This document shows positions 8,393 through 17,007 of a stretch of 64,000 bases of DNA, piece after piece. Made by a program: the position numbers and the translations under genes. The notes under the pieces were generated by a model that saw only the letters and a list, made by a program, of their open reading frames with translations, did not search any database and had not been told where the DNA came from. Each line of letters starts with the position of its first letter. Positions within the stretch are counted from its first letter, which is position 1. Origin of the DNA: Nitricoxidireducens sp046726235 (GTDB taxonomy: Bacteria > Pseudomonadota > Gammaproteobacteria > Burkholderiales > Rhodocyclaceae); the NCBI GenBank assembly GCA_046726235.1, contig JBKPAD010000010.1:620001-684000 (forward strand), read 5' to 3'.

Positions 8393-9478
8393 ATGAAGCG
8401 AGCCATGGACAGGCAGGTCTCCTGCGATCTTTTCTGCAAGGTCGTCGACAACTACGGCGACGCCGGCGTCTGCTGGCGCCTGGCGCGCCAGCTCGCGCAA
8501 GAGCAGGGCTGGGAGGTGCGCCTGTGGATCGACGACCTCGAGCCGCTGACGCGCCTCGATCCGGCCGTCGACGGCAGCGACCGGCAGCGCCTCGACGGCA
8601 TCGAGATTCGCCATTGGGTCGCCGACTTTCCGGCCGTGGCGCCGGCCGACGTGGTGATCGAAGCCTTCGCCTGCGAGCTGCCACCGGTGTTCGTCGCAGC
8701 GATGGCCGAGAAGCCGCCGATATGGGTGAACCTCGAATACCTGTCGGCCGAGGACTGGGTGCCCGGCTGCCACGCCATGGCCTCGCCGCACGCGAGCTTG
8801 CCGCTGGTGAAGCACTTCTTCTTCCCCGGCTTCGTCGCCGGCACCGGCGGACTGCTGCGCGGCCGCGACGCCTGCTTCGACGCCGAGCCGCGCGGCGCGG
8901 AACTCACGGTCTCACTGTTCAGCTACGACCACCCCGCCCTGCCCAGCCTGCTCGACGCCTGGTCGCGCCGCGAGCGGCCGCTGCGCTGCCTGGTCGCCGA
9001 CGGCCTGCCGCGGCGCGCGGTGGCCGCGTGGCTCGGCCGCGACTTCCCCGTGGGCGCCGAAGCCCGCCGCGGCACGCTGACGCTCGCCGCCCTGCCCTTC
9101 CGCCCGCAGGCCGGCTACGACCGGCTGCTCGGCACCTGCGACCTCAACTTCGTCCGCGGCGAGGATTCCTTCGTGCGCGCCCAGTGGGCGCGCCGGCCTT
9201 TCGTCTGGCAGGCCTACCCGCAGGCAGCCGACGCGCATCACGACAAGCTCGGCGCCTTCCTCGGCCTCTATCTGGACGGCCTCGCCGCGCAACCGGCCGC
9301 CGCCGCGCGCGCCTTCTTCGAGGCCTGGAACGGCAAGGGCGACGCCGCGGCCGCGTGGCCGCCTTTCGAGGCCGCCCTGCCGGCGCTGGCGGCCCGCGCC
9401 CGCCCCTGGGCCGAGCGCATCGCCGCCCCCGGCGATCTCGCCGAAAACCTGGCGCGCTTCTGCATCAAGGGTTTATAA
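8393..9478 (+). CDS. earP: EF-P arginine-32 rhamnosyltransferase EarP
   Basis: A 361-residue GT-B-like transferase that attaches rhamnose from TDP-rhamnose to Arg32 of elongation factor P. The N-terminus CDLFCKVVDNYGDAGVCWRLARQL is the family hallmark, including the Asp-rich DNYGD loop. The motif NFVRGEDSFVRAQWA near residue 250 is the sugar-nucleotide binding region. It sits directly before efp, the usual arrangement. ATG at 8393 was taken; an in-frame ATG at 8405 is possible. Its 3' end contains TATAAT, a likely -10 for efp. Confidence 0.95.
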   Translation: MKRAMDRQVSCDLFCKVVDNYGDAGVCWRLARQLAQEQGWEVRLWIDDLEPLTRLDPAVDGSDRQRLDGIEIRHWVADFPAVAPADVVIEAFACELPPVFVAAMAEKPPIWVNLEYLSAEDWVPGCHAMASPHASLPLVKHFFFPGFVAGTGGLLRGRDACFDAEPRGAELTVSLFSYDHPALPSLLDAWSRRERPLRCLVADGLPRRAVAAWLGRDFPVGAEARRGTLTLAALPFRPQAGYDRLLGTCDLNFVRGEDSFVRAQWARRPFVWQAYPQAADAHHDKLGAFLGLYLDGLAAQPAAAARAFFEAWNGKGDAAAAWPPFEAALPALAARARPWAERIAAPGDLAENLARFCIKGL

Positions 9479-9479
9479 T
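9474..9479 (+). promoter_or_regulatory. Candidate -10 box for efp
   Basis: A perfect TATAAT overlaps the earP stop codon, 36 bases before the efp start. No clear -35 is seen at the right distance, so this is suggestive only. It would let efp, needed in larger amounts, be expressed independently of earP. Confidence 0.4.
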
Positions 9480-9515
9480 CTCGCGCTTTCTAATTTGGCC
9501 CAATCGGGACGCAAC

Positions 9516-10073
9516 ATGAAAACCGCTCAGGAACTCCGCGTCGGCAACGTCATCATGGTGGGCAACGACCCGCTGGTGGTGCAGAAGGCCGAGTACAACA
9601 AGTCCGGCCGCAACTCCGCCGTCGTCAAGTTCAAGTTCAAGAACCTGCTGACCGACGCGCCCTCCGAGGCCGTCTACAAGGCCGACGACAAGTTCGAGCA
9701 AGTGATGCCCGACCGCAAGGAGTGCACGTACTCTTACTTCGCCGACCCCATGTACGTCTTCATGGACGCCGACTACAACCAGTACGAAGTCGAAGCCGAC
9801 AGCATGGGCGACTCGCTCAACTACCTCGAAGACGGCATGCAGCTGGAAGTGGTGTTCTATGACGGCAAGGCCATCTCCGTCGAAATGCCCAACGCCGTCG
9901 TGCGCGAAGTCATCTACACCGAGCCCGCCGTCAAGGGCGACACCTCCGGCAAGGTCATGAAGCCCGCCAAGCTCGCCACCGGCTTCGAGCTCCCCGTGCC
10001 GCTGTTCGTCAGCACCGGCGACAAGATCGAAATCGACACCCGCACCGGCGAGTACAAGAACCGCGTTAAGTAA
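9516..10073 (+). CDS. efp: Translation elongation factor P
   Basis: A 185-residue protein that relieves ribosome stalling at polyproline. The ATG at 9516 gives the canonical start MKTAQELRVGNVI. Residue 32 is Arg in the loop NKSGRNSAVV, the position that EarP rhamnosylates; enzymes modified by lysylation have Lys there. The C-terminal OB domain ends VDTRTGEYKNRVK-like, as in the family (here IDTRTGEYKNR). Its partner earP lies immediately upstream. A strong terminator follows. Confidence 0.98.
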   Translation: MKTAQELRVGNVIMVGNDPLVVQKAEYNKSGRNSAVVKFKFKNLLTDAPSEAVYKADDKFEQVMPDRKECTYSYFADPMYVFMDADYNQYEVEADSMGDSLNYLEDGMQLEVVFYDGKAISVEMPNAVVREVIYTEPAVKGDTSGKVMKPAKLATGFELPVPLFVSTGDKIEIDTRTGEYKNRVK

Positions 10074-10095
10074 GCAGCGCGCCTCGTGCGAAGAC

Positions 10096-10126
10096 AAAGG
10101 GCGGCCTCGGCCGCCCTTTTGTTTTT
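10096..10126 (+). terminator. Rho-independent terminator of efp
   Basis: Arms AAAGGGCGGC and GCCGCCCTTT around a short CTCG loop, followed by TGTTTTT. The same stem read on the other strand begins with an A-run, so it may also end the pqi operon that converges on it. Confidence 0.9.
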
Positions 10127-10139
10127 CCGGCTCGACCGA

Positions 10140-10739
10140 TCACGGACCCGGGCGCCGTCCCAGGCGGTTTCCGATATCCGCCGCGAGACTGTCCGCCAGA
10201 CGCCGCAAGGCCCGCCGGTGGGCCGCAACCATGGAGGAATAGTCGTTGGCCTGCACGCCGGCTGCGATTTCCTCCGAGAGGCTTGAACGACCGCGGAACG
10301 CAGAACCGTCGGGCGCCTGGACATGCCACGACGCGATGAGGTCCACCCGCCCCGCGACGACTTCGAAGCGCTGGATGTCGAGCGTTACCTTGACGTCGGC
10401 CGGCGCGCCTCGCGCGCCGTCGGTCGCGATGCGGCCGGACTCGAGGGCATCGCCCAGGTCGCGGGCCATGACGCGACGTATCTGGCCCCGCAGCGGTTCC
10501 GCCCACCGATGCTGCTCGCTGAATTGCACTTGGTGCCCGGCGCTGCGGACGACGAGTTGAGGCCTGTCGATGAGTTCGGGCAGGTCGACCTGGACGATCG
10601 CGACGCCGACGCCTTGCGGCGATCGTGCCGCGGGCATTTCCCCGTCATCGAGCGTGAAGTAGCTGGCAGGCGGCGAGCTGGCGCAGGCGCCGAGGGTCGA
10701 TGCCAGGAGGGCGCAGAGCAGGTGTCGAATCCGTGTCAT
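10140..10739 (-). CDS. pqiC: PqiC-type outer-membrane lipoprotein
   Basis: A 199-residue lipoprotein: signal peptide with lipobox LGAC (Cys at about residue 19), then a YFTLDDGE strand and an ABC-auxiliary lipoprotein fold typical of PqiC/YmbA. In the Pqi system PqiC forms an outer-membrane ring docking the PqiB tube that moves lipids across the periplasm. It overlaps pqiB by four bases and is the last gene of the long minus-strand run. Confidence 0.88.
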   Translation of the reverse strand: MTRIRHLLCALLASTLGACASSPPASYFTLDDGEMPAARSPQGVGVAIVQVDLPELIDRPQLVVRSAGHQVQFSEQHRWAEPLRGQIRRVMARDLGDALESGRIATDGARGAPADVKVTLDIQRFEVVAGRVDLIASWHVQAPDGSAFRGRSSLSEEIAAGVQANDYSSMVAAHRRALRRLADSLAADIGNRLGRRPGP

Positions 10740-12322
10740 GGGATGGCCTTCTTTCCGGTGATCAGGGCTTCTGGATGGCGTTCCAGCAGGTCGGCGAGAT
10801 TGCGGACGGATGCCGCCGCCCGTTCGACCTCGCGCAAGGTGTCGCGCAACTGCAGTTGCGTCGGGGAATCGGCCGCCAGCACGCCGTTGGCAGCGTCGAG
10901 CGTCTTTCCGGCTTCGGCCATGGCTATGCTCAGTTGCGGAACCACGCTCTGGTCGACATTCGCAATCAGCTTGTCGGCGTGCTGCAGCGTCTTCTGCAGC
11001 GCCTCCATCACGCCCTGCAATTGATCCTCCAGCCCGTCCAGCGCCCCGCGCTGGGTCGGGAATTCAGGAATCGTCCGGCTCCACTTGACTCGCCCTGTCC
11101 TGGCCTTGGGGAAAAAGTCGAGCGCCACGTAGCGTTGCCCGGTGAGCAGGTTTCCCGTGCGCAACTGGGCGCGCAGCCCGCGCGCGACCATGCCGTCGAG
11201 TATCGGTCGCGGGTCCAGCTCCGGCGTCGGCGCCGCCGAGCGGCTGCGCCAGCGGCGCGTGAAGCGTTCCGGATACAGGTTGACCTCCACCGCCATGGCG
11301 ATGTCGGCGGTGTCGCGCCGGAATTCCAGGTCGATGCGCGAGACCTCGCCCGCGGTCATGCCGCGGAAGTCGACCGGCGACCCGACCGCCAGGCCGCGCA
11401 CCGACTCGTCGAACACCAGCAGGTATTTCGTCACCACGCTGTCCGGCAGCCGCAACGCCGCCGCGCGGTCCGCGTAGAGCGCAAACCGGGTTTCGGCCGC
11501 CGCCTGGGCCTTGCCGTCGTTCGCGTCCTCGGTGAGACCGCTGAAGGCGATGCCGCCCACCGCGAGGCTGACCAGCGACTGCGTTTCCATCTTCAGCCCG
11601 TCGGCGTCGAGCGACACGTCGATCCCGCTCGCATGCCAGAAGCGCGAGCCGGCGGTGACGAACCGGTCGTAGGGCGCGTCGATGAAGATGCGCACGTCCA
11701 CGGCCTTGCCGTCGGGCCGCATGGCGTAGCCGACCACGCGGCCGACGGGAATGCGCCGGTAATACACGGGAGCGCCGACGTCGAGCGAACCGAGGTCGTC
11801 CGCGGTCAGCAGGAACTGGCGGCCGGGCATGCCGCTGACGACCAGCGGCGGCGCGTCGAGCCCGACGAAGCCGTATCGAGGTTCCTGCGCGCTTCCCGGA
11901 TCGATGGCGATGTAGGCGCCCGAAAGCACCGTGCTCAAACCGGAGATGCCGCCGGCACCGATGCGCGGGCGCACCACCCAGAAGCGGCTGTCCGCGACCA
12001 GCAGCGCGGCCGCCTGCTTGTCCATCGCCACCGTGACCTCGACCGATTTCCGGTTGTCGCCGAGGGCGATGGAGGTCACCTTCCCGATCTCCACGTCCTT
12101 GTACTTGACCTTGGTCTTGTTCGCTTCCAGCCCTTCGGCCGAGGAAAACCGGATCGTGATCTCCGGTCCCCGCGTCAGGATCGCATTGACGCCCAGGCCG
12201 ACGGCAATGAGCACCGCGACGGCCGGCACGATCCATATCAGCGCCAGCGGCGAGCGCGAATGCGTCGAGACCGCCGCGCGCGGAGGCGACGCGGAAGGCG
12301 TGTCTTCGGTTTCCTGATTCAC
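10736..12322 (-). CDS. pqiB: PqiB, multi-MCE-domain intermembrane transport protein
   Basis: A 528-residue protein with one N-terminal transmembrane helix (about 26-48), then repeated MCE domains, the first beginning ITIRFSSAEGLEANKTKVKYKDVEIG. A long helical C-terminus runs through LEDQLQGVMEALQKTLQHADKLIANVD, as expected for the coiled-coil needle of PqiB. Known PqiB proteins build a periplasm-spanning channel with PqiA in the inner membrane and PqiC outside. Its start overlaps the preceding pqiA half by four bases and its end overlaps pqiC. Confidence 0.93.
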   Translation of the reverse strand: MNQETEDTPSASPPRAAVSTHSRSPLALIWIVPAVAVLIAVGLGVNAILTRGPEITIRFSSAEGLEANKTKVKYKDVEIGKVTSIALGDNRKSVEVTVAMDKQAAALLVADSRFWVVRPRIGAGGISGLSTVLSGAYIAIDPGSAQEPRYGFVGLDAPPLVVSGMPGRQFLLTADDLGSLDVGAPVYYRRIPVGRVVGYAMRPDGKAVDVRIFIDAPYDRFVTAGSRFWHASGIDVSLDADGLKMETQSLVSLAVGGIAFSGLTEDANDGKAQAAAETRFALYADRAAALRLPDSVVTKYLLVFDESVRGLAVGSPVDFRGMTAGEVSRIDLEFRRDTADIAMAVEVNLYPERFTRRWRSRSAAPTPELDPRPILDGMVARGLRAQLRTGNLLTGQRYVALDFFPKARTGRVKWSRTIPEFPTQRGALDGLEDQLQGVMEALQKTLQHADKLIANVDQSVVPQLSIAMAEAGKTLDAANGVLAADSPTQLQLRDTLREVERAAASVRNLADLLERHPEALITGKKAIP

Positions 12323-12951
12323 GAGGCATGCTCCTTCGGTATTGCGTGATCCAGCGGATCCCAGATCAGCTTCGGTTCGAACGCCATGGTTGCCGCCATC
12401 GACAGGACGACGACGGCGGCGAAGGCGAGTACGCCGCTGCCCGGCGAGATGGCGGCCAGCGACTGGGCCTGCACCAGGGCGACGAGGATCGTCACCACAT
12501 AGACATCGAGCATCGACCAGCGCCCGATGGTTTCGATGAAGCGGTAGAGCTTCACGCGCCGCAGCGGCTCCCGCTGCCAGCGCCGCTGGACGCTGACCAC
12601 GAGCAGCGTCAGCGAAAACAATTTGAACAGCGGCACGACCACGCTGGCGACGAAGACGACCAGCGCGATCGCCCAGGAGCCGCTGCTCCAGAGGTAGGCG
12701 ACTCCGCTCATGATGGTGTCCTGCTGGGTGCCGAAAACCGAGCGCGTCACGGTGATGGGCAGCAGGTTGGCCGGCAGGTATAGCGCGTAGGCCGCTACGA
12801 GGAATGCCCAGGTGCGCCGGATGCTGTCCGGCTTGCGAAAGTGCAGCGGCGCGCCGCAGCGTGTGCAGCGCGGACTATGGGCCGGCGCGCCGACCAGGCC
12901 GCAGGTCGAGCAGGCGGCGCGGCCCATGCGGGCGGCCTGGGGCAGGTTCAT
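12319..12951 (-). CDS. pqiA: PqiA-domain membrane protein, second half
   Basis: A 210-residue protein equal to one PqiA domain: an N-terminal zinc ribbon (CSTC and CTRC near 14-31), then four hydrophobic helices containing YLPANLLPI, a conserved PqiA motif. In E. coli PqiA has two such domains in one polypeptide; here they are two overlapping genes. ATG at 12951 is the start, overlapping the preceding gene by four bases; the frame is open further upstream but only as noise. It ends in a four-base overlap with pqiB. Confidence 0.9.
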   Translation of the reverse strand: MNLPQAARMGRAACSTCGLVGAPAHSPRCTRCGAPLHFRKPDSIRRTWAFLVAAYALYLPANLLPITVTRSVFGTQQDTIMSGVAYLWSSGSWAIALVVFVASVVVPLFKLFSLTLLVVSVQRRWQREPLRRVKLYRFIETIGRWSMLDVYVVTILVALVQAQSLAAISPGSGVLAFAAVVVLSMAATMAFEPKLIWDPLDHAIPKEHAS

Positions 12952-13592
12952 GGCCGCGCCTCCTCCCACGCCCGCCACAGGTCGCGCGGCTCGATGACGG
13001 CGGTGAGAGCGGCAAGCAGCAGCATCAGGCCGCCGAAGCACCAGGCGGCGGCGCCCGGCAGCACCTCGGCAAGGCGGGCCAGCTTCACCAGTGCGACCAG
13101 GACGCCGAGGATAAACACTTCCACCATCGCCCAGGGATGGGCCAGCCGCAGGGCGCGGAACAGTCCGACGAAGCCCGGCGGGCGCCTGCCCATGCGCAGC
13201 GGCAACACGACCCAGAGCAGGATCCCCAGTTCCAGCAGCGGCAGGAACGTCGTCGTCAGCAGCACCAGCGCCGCGACCGCCTGCATTCCTTCCTGCCACA
13301 GACCGGAAGCGGCACCCATGACCGTCGTCTCGATGCGCTGCCCCTGGATGTCCAGCCCGACGATCGGGAAGGCGTTGCCGGCCACGAGCAGCACCAGCGC
13401 GGCGACGACGAGCGCGAGCGAGTTCTCCAGGCTGTCGCGGCCATGCCGATACAGAAGGGCGCCGCAGCGCGGGCAAAGGGCAGTGAAGCCGGTCGTCCCC
13501 GCGCTTGCGGCCTCGCGCACGAGCAGGTCGCACTCCGGGCAGATCGTCGGCACGCCCTCGCCGGCCGGGACGCTTGCGCGATCAACGTCCAT
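12948..13592 (-). CDS. pqiA: PqiA-domain membrane protein, first half
   Basis: A 214-residue protein with zinc-ribbon pairs CPECD and CPRCG (about residues 20-45) and four hydrophobic helices, including AGNAFPIVGLDI, the counterpart of the PqiA 'NxxPi' motif. With the next gene it makes up a complete split PqiA, the presumed inner-membrane component of the Pqi lipid transporter. ATG at 13592 lies within the end of the MscS-type gene (11-base overlap), so it is translationally tied to it. Confidence 0.88.
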   Translation of the reverse strand: MDVDRASVPAGEGVPTICPECDLLVREAASAGTTGFTALCPRCGALLYRHGRDSLENSLALVVAALVLLVAGNAFPIVGLDIQGQRIETTVMGAASGLWQEGMQAVAALVLLTTTFLPLLELGILLWVVLPLRMGRRPPGFVGLFRALRLAHPWAMVEVFILGVLVALVKLARLAEVLPGAAAWCFGGLMLLLAALTAVIEPRDLWRAWEEARP

Positions 13593-15918
13593 CGATCGCT
13601 CCCAGGGCGTCGGCCGTTCGCAAGGGAACGGGCTGGCTGATGGTGACCTGGACCTCCCGCTGCGGGAACGGAATGGCGATGCCCGCGGCGTTGAGCCGTG
13701 CGTAGATGTCGTGCCTGAGATCGCTGTCGATGCGGCGCGGCTTCGCCGGCCCGTCGAGCTCGACCCAGTAGACCAGGACAACGACCAGGGCGCTGTCGCC
13801 GAAGTCCTCGAAGAACAGTTCGGGCGCCGGATTTTTCAGGACGTACGGATGTTCCGCGGCGGTGGCGAGGAACAGCGCCTCCGCCTGGCGGACATCCGTC
13901 CCATAGGCGATGCCGAGGCGCAGTTCGCGTCGTATCTGCTGGTTCGAGTAGGTCCAGTTGACGACCTGGTTCTCGACGAAGTTCGCATTCGGGATCAAGG
14001 CTTCGACGCCGTTGAAACTGCGCACGGTCGTCGCCCGCAGGTCGACGGCGGTGACCTCTCCGGTGACGCCGCCAAGTTCGACGATGTCGCCGACGCGGAC
14101 CTTCCTTTCGAGGAGAACGATCAGGCCGCTGATGAAATTCTTGATAATGGTCTGGGCGCCGAAGCCGACGCCGATGGCGAGCGCGCCGCCGAGGAAGGCG
14201 AACACCGACAGCGGGATGCGCGCGAGATTGAGCAGGACGACGACGAGCGCGATGGAGAGCGCGATCATTGCCCAGCGTCGTACCACCGACGCCAGTTGCG
14301 GGCTCACCTTCAACCAGCGCACCAGTTGATGCTGGATCAGGCGCGAGATCCTCGCCAGCAGCCAGTACCCGAGCATGAACACCACGATGATGCCGACGCT
14401 CTTTCCCACCGTGATGCCGTACTTGACCGAAACCTGGCGGCCATCGACTTCGGAAACGTCTTCCGCCACGAACAGTTCCTGCTGCCAGAGCCGCGTCGCC
14501 AATCCCACGGCGCCTTCGGCGAGCCAGGCCATGCGGTCCTCGATACGGCGATTGCCGGCGCCGGTGAGGTCGTCGAGCCAGCGGGACACCTGCCGTTCCA
14601 GGCGTGCCGCGGCCATTTCGGCACGCTCGTCCGTCGCCGTTTGCAGCAGCAGCAGCTCGAGCAGTCCCTTTTCGCTTGCCTGCTCCGCCGGGCTGGCCGC
14701 CAGGTTGTCGACGCGGACGCGCCGGGTACGGATTTCGGTTCTCAGCGCGTCCTGCCGGGACTGCGACAGGCTGCGCCAGTCCGAAAGCTTCTGCCGCAGT
14801 TCGTTCAGCGCGTCCAGGGCGGCCCGGCGTTGTTGCGGGTCGATGCCGGCCAGCACGATGTAGCGCTTCTCCCAGGCGTCTCCAGAAACGCCGTTGAGGA
14901 TTCTCAGGTGCTCCAGCCCCTTGAGGATTGCGTTGTCGGTCTTGATGGCCTGGTCCAGGAAGGCGACCTTGCGGCCGACCCCGGCGCCCGTTCCGCCCAG
15001 CCTTTCCCGTTCGGCACGATGCCGGCTGTCGTGCCTGGCGATGCGCTCGATCTCGCCGGCCAGCCGTTCCTCTTCCCGGCGCACGCGCTGGCGCTGGGCC
15101 TCGATATCTTCCGCGGACAATTGCTGATGGGGCAGGACGCTCGCCACGACCGCCAGCATGTCCTTGACGCGAGTGCGCAACGTGGCCGTCTGCAGGCCCA
15201 GGCGTTGCTGGTCGAGGGCCGTGACCGCGATTTCGACCTGGGCGATCTTCGCCAGCAGATCGGCGATGTCGCGTTCGCCGCGCGTCGTTTCGGTGTCCGC
15301 CACCGCACGCGTGCCGAGCGACGGCTCACTGGCGCGGCGGGCCACGGCGGAGCGGGCCTTGAGTTGCGCGTTCAGGTTCTGCAGTTCGGTCTGGTTGGCG
15401 CGCTGGCTGGCCTCGGCGGCGGCGAGCTTCTCCTGCAGGCCGTCGATTTCGTCGCGCAGCGCGTCCACCTGGACGGCCGAGTAAGGGGGCGGCCCCTGCA
15501 AGGCCTTGACCAGCGGGTCCGCCTCGGCGGGAACCTGCTCCCGGGTCAGCAGCGCCTCCAGTTCCTCCAGGCGCTTGACCTTTTCCTGCTGCAGATCGAC
15601 CAGCCAGTCGAGCAGGCGCTGCTTGTCGGCCAGCATCGGCTGCTGCTGGCGTCCGGCGCTGCGCCTGTCCGCCCCGCCCCGCATCTGAACGGCCTGCCGG
15701 AGTTGCATGCGGGCTTTGGACAACTGTTCCGGCAAGGGCATGGCCGCCGCGCTGGCGCTCTTGTCGGCGTGATCGGCCGTAAGGACGAGCGGCGGCGCTG
15801 CTGGTGCGGCAGCGACGGCCAGCAGCATCGCCGCCGAAACCGCACCGCGAATCCATCCGGCGAGACACGACGAACGCGTCGCCACGATCGCCGGCGAGGC
15901 ATGCCGTGGTTTGCTCAT
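13582..15918 (-). CDS. MscS-family mechanosensitive channel with a long periplasmic coiled-coil region
   Basis: A 778-residue membrane protein. It has an N-terminal signal or anchor (AAMLLAVAAAPAAPP), then about 400 residues rich in Glu/Gln/Leu helices suggesting coiled coil, then several membrane helices. The MscS core follows: a pore helix with FAFLGGALAIGVGFGAQTIIKNFISG, the beta domain DIVELGGVTGEVTAVDLRATTVR, and IPNANF. The plan resembles MscK/KefA but is shorter than the 1,100-residue E. coli protein. It should open on membrane tension to release solutes. Start ATG at 15918 overlaps the upstream stop by four bases. Confidence 0.9.
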   Translation of the reverse strand: MSKPRHASPAIVATRSSCLAGWIRGAVSAAMLLAVAAAPAAPPLVLTADHADKSASAAAMPLPEQLSKARMQLRQAVQMRGGADRRSAGRQQQPMLADKQRLLDWLVDLQQEKVKRLEELEALLTREQVPAEADPLVKALQGPPPYSAVQVDALRDEIDGLQEKLAAAEASQRANQTELQNLNAQLKARSAVARRASEPSLGTRAVADTETTRGERDIADLLAKIAQVEIAVTALDQQRLGLQTATLRTRVKDMLAVVASVLPHQQLSAEDIEAQRQRVRREEERLAGEIERIARHDSRHRAERERLGGTGAGVGRKVAFLDQAIKTDNAILKGLEHLRILNGVSGDAWEKRYIVLAGIDPQQRRAALDALNELRQKLSDWRSLSQSRQDALRTEIRTRRVRVDNLAASPAEQASEKGLLELLLLQTATDERAEMAAARLERQVSRWLDDLTGAGNRRIEDRMAWLAEGAVGLATRLWQQELFVAEDVSEVDGRQVSVKYGITVGKSVGIIVVFMLGYWLLARISRLIQHQLVRWLKVSPQLASVVRRWAMIALSIALVVVLLNLARIPLSVFAFLGGALAIGVGFGAQTIIKNFISGLIVLLERKVRVGDIVELGGVTGEVTAVDLRATTVRSFNGVEALIPNANFVENQVVNWTYSNQQIRRELRLGIAYGTDVRQAEALFLATAAEHPYVLKNPAPELFFEDFGDSALVVVLVYWVELDGPAKPRRIDSDLRHDIYARLNAAGIAIPFPQREVQVTISQPVPLRTADALGAIDGR

Positions 15919-16703
15919 CGACCGGCCGCCGGTGAATGAAGCCGGTCCGGGTCGCGTGGCCGGGCCGGCCAGCGCGACTTCTTGCCGCGCATGCCGTCCG
16001 GCAGGGCGAGGCCGACGCGGCGGCGTGCCATGGGGTCGCCGCGATCGAGGTTGGACAACATCAGCGCGGCCGCGTCCGCGTACGGCACGATCATCCGCGG
16101 AATCAGATACGCGAAGAGAGGCACGAACAGCCAGCCCGGCAGGGCGCGGGCAAACGGCGGAACCCGGACCGGCAGCGCTTCCAGCGTGACCCGCAGCCGA
16201 TTCACGCCGAGCGGCGGCTGCTCCACCATCGGGCCGGGACACAGCAGGCGCCAGTCGAGACCGGACCGGCTCAGGCGCTCGAAGTTGGCCTGGTGGGGCC
16301 AGTAGGTCGACCGCACCCCCGGCAGTTCGACCCCCTTGCGTCCCGAGGGGACGACGTCCAGAAGCGCCGCGCCAGCGAGGAACCAGCAAACGGGGCGCTC
16401 CGACGGGGGAAGGGATTCGAGGCTGGTGACGAGCCGGTCGACGATGTTGACCAAGCCCTCCCCTTCGGTGACATGGCCGGCGCAGTTGATGAGCACGTCG
16501 TGCCCGCTGATGAGCTCGGAGAGTTCGAGCGTAGTGATGGTGCTCAGGTCGTCGGCATGCACCGCAAGCCTCGAGGAGGTTTCGGGCGGCAAGCGCAACG
16601 GGCTGCGGACGAAGGCGGTGACGCGGTGCCCGAGTTCCAGTGCCTGTCGAAGCACGTGGCGGCCAAGCGATCCCGTTGCGCCGAAAATGATGATGCGAGG
16701 CAT
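15915..16703 (-). CDS. NAD(P)-binding atypical SDR / NmrA-like protein
   Basis: A 262-residue protein. The N-terminus MPRIIIFGATGSLGRHVLRQ carries the GxxGxxG dinucleotide-binding loop of NmrA-like and atypical SDR proteins; the usual YxxxK catalytic pair is replaced by a YWPHQANFE stretch. The substrate is unknown; relatives include redox sensors and quinone reductases. It lies in the run between an RRM-like gene and the MscS-type channel, overlapping the latter by four bases. Start at 16703 chosen because it begins the Rossmann strand. Confidence 0.8.
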   Translation of the reverse strand: MPRIIIFGATGSLGRHVLRQALELGHRVTAFVRSPLRLPPETSSRLAVHADDLSTITTLELSELISGHDVLINCAGHVTEGEGLVNIVDRLVTSLESLPPSERPVCWFLAGAALLDVVPSGRKGVELPGVRSTYWPHQANFERLSRSGLDWRLLCPGPMVEQPPLGVNRLRVTLEALPVRVPPFARALPGWLFVPLFAYLIPRMIVPYADAAALMLSNLDRGDPMARRRVGLALPDGMRGKKSRWPARPRDPDRLHSPAAGR

Positions 16704-16759
16704 GTGATATCCCCGTTTGTGCGTTACGGATTTGTTTGCGGCGAAGATCGGCATGGCGT

Positions 16760-16999
16760 TCAGTGAATCAGCAAGCGCGCGCTGATCAGCGCCCCGTCGT
16801 GCCAGTAGCGCTGGATCCGCGTCACGATGAATGCGGCCTGCGCTTCGGTGATGTCCATCTCGACGACGGCGACCGGCGCTTCCGTATCGCCGTCCCGGAC
16901 GACATCGACCTTGCACACCGGCCCGAAGCCGTTCAGCCATGACCGTATGCCGGCTTCGGTGGCGGTGGAATGCAAGCCCATGAGGAGAATCTTCTTCAT
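16760..16999 (-). CDS. Small RRM-like RNA-binding protein
   Basis: A 79-residue protein. It reads KKILLMGL (strand 1), EAGIRSWLNGFG (helix 1), VCKVDVVRD (strand 2), PVAVVEM (strand 3), EAQAAFIVTRI (helix 2), then WHDGALISARLLI (strand 4): the beta-alpha-beta-beta-alpha-beta order of an RRM. The aromatic RNP residues of eukaryotic RRMs are not obvious, so RNA binding is inferred. An AGGAG-type ribosome site precedes the ATG at 16999. It lies nine bases after emrB in the efflux/envelope run, an unusual place for such a gene. Confidence 0.65.
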   Translation of the reverse strand: MKKILLMGLHSTATEAGIRSWLNGFGPVCKVDVVRDGDTEAPVAVVEMDITEAQAAFIVTRIQRYWHDGALISARLLIH

Positions 17000-17007
17000 C
17001 GCTGCTC

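Noticed and set aside
12319..13592. A frameshift splitting a single pqiA gene
   Set aside because: Each half has its own ATG, zinc ribbon and a four-base overlap; two separate single-domain genes is the simpler reading.
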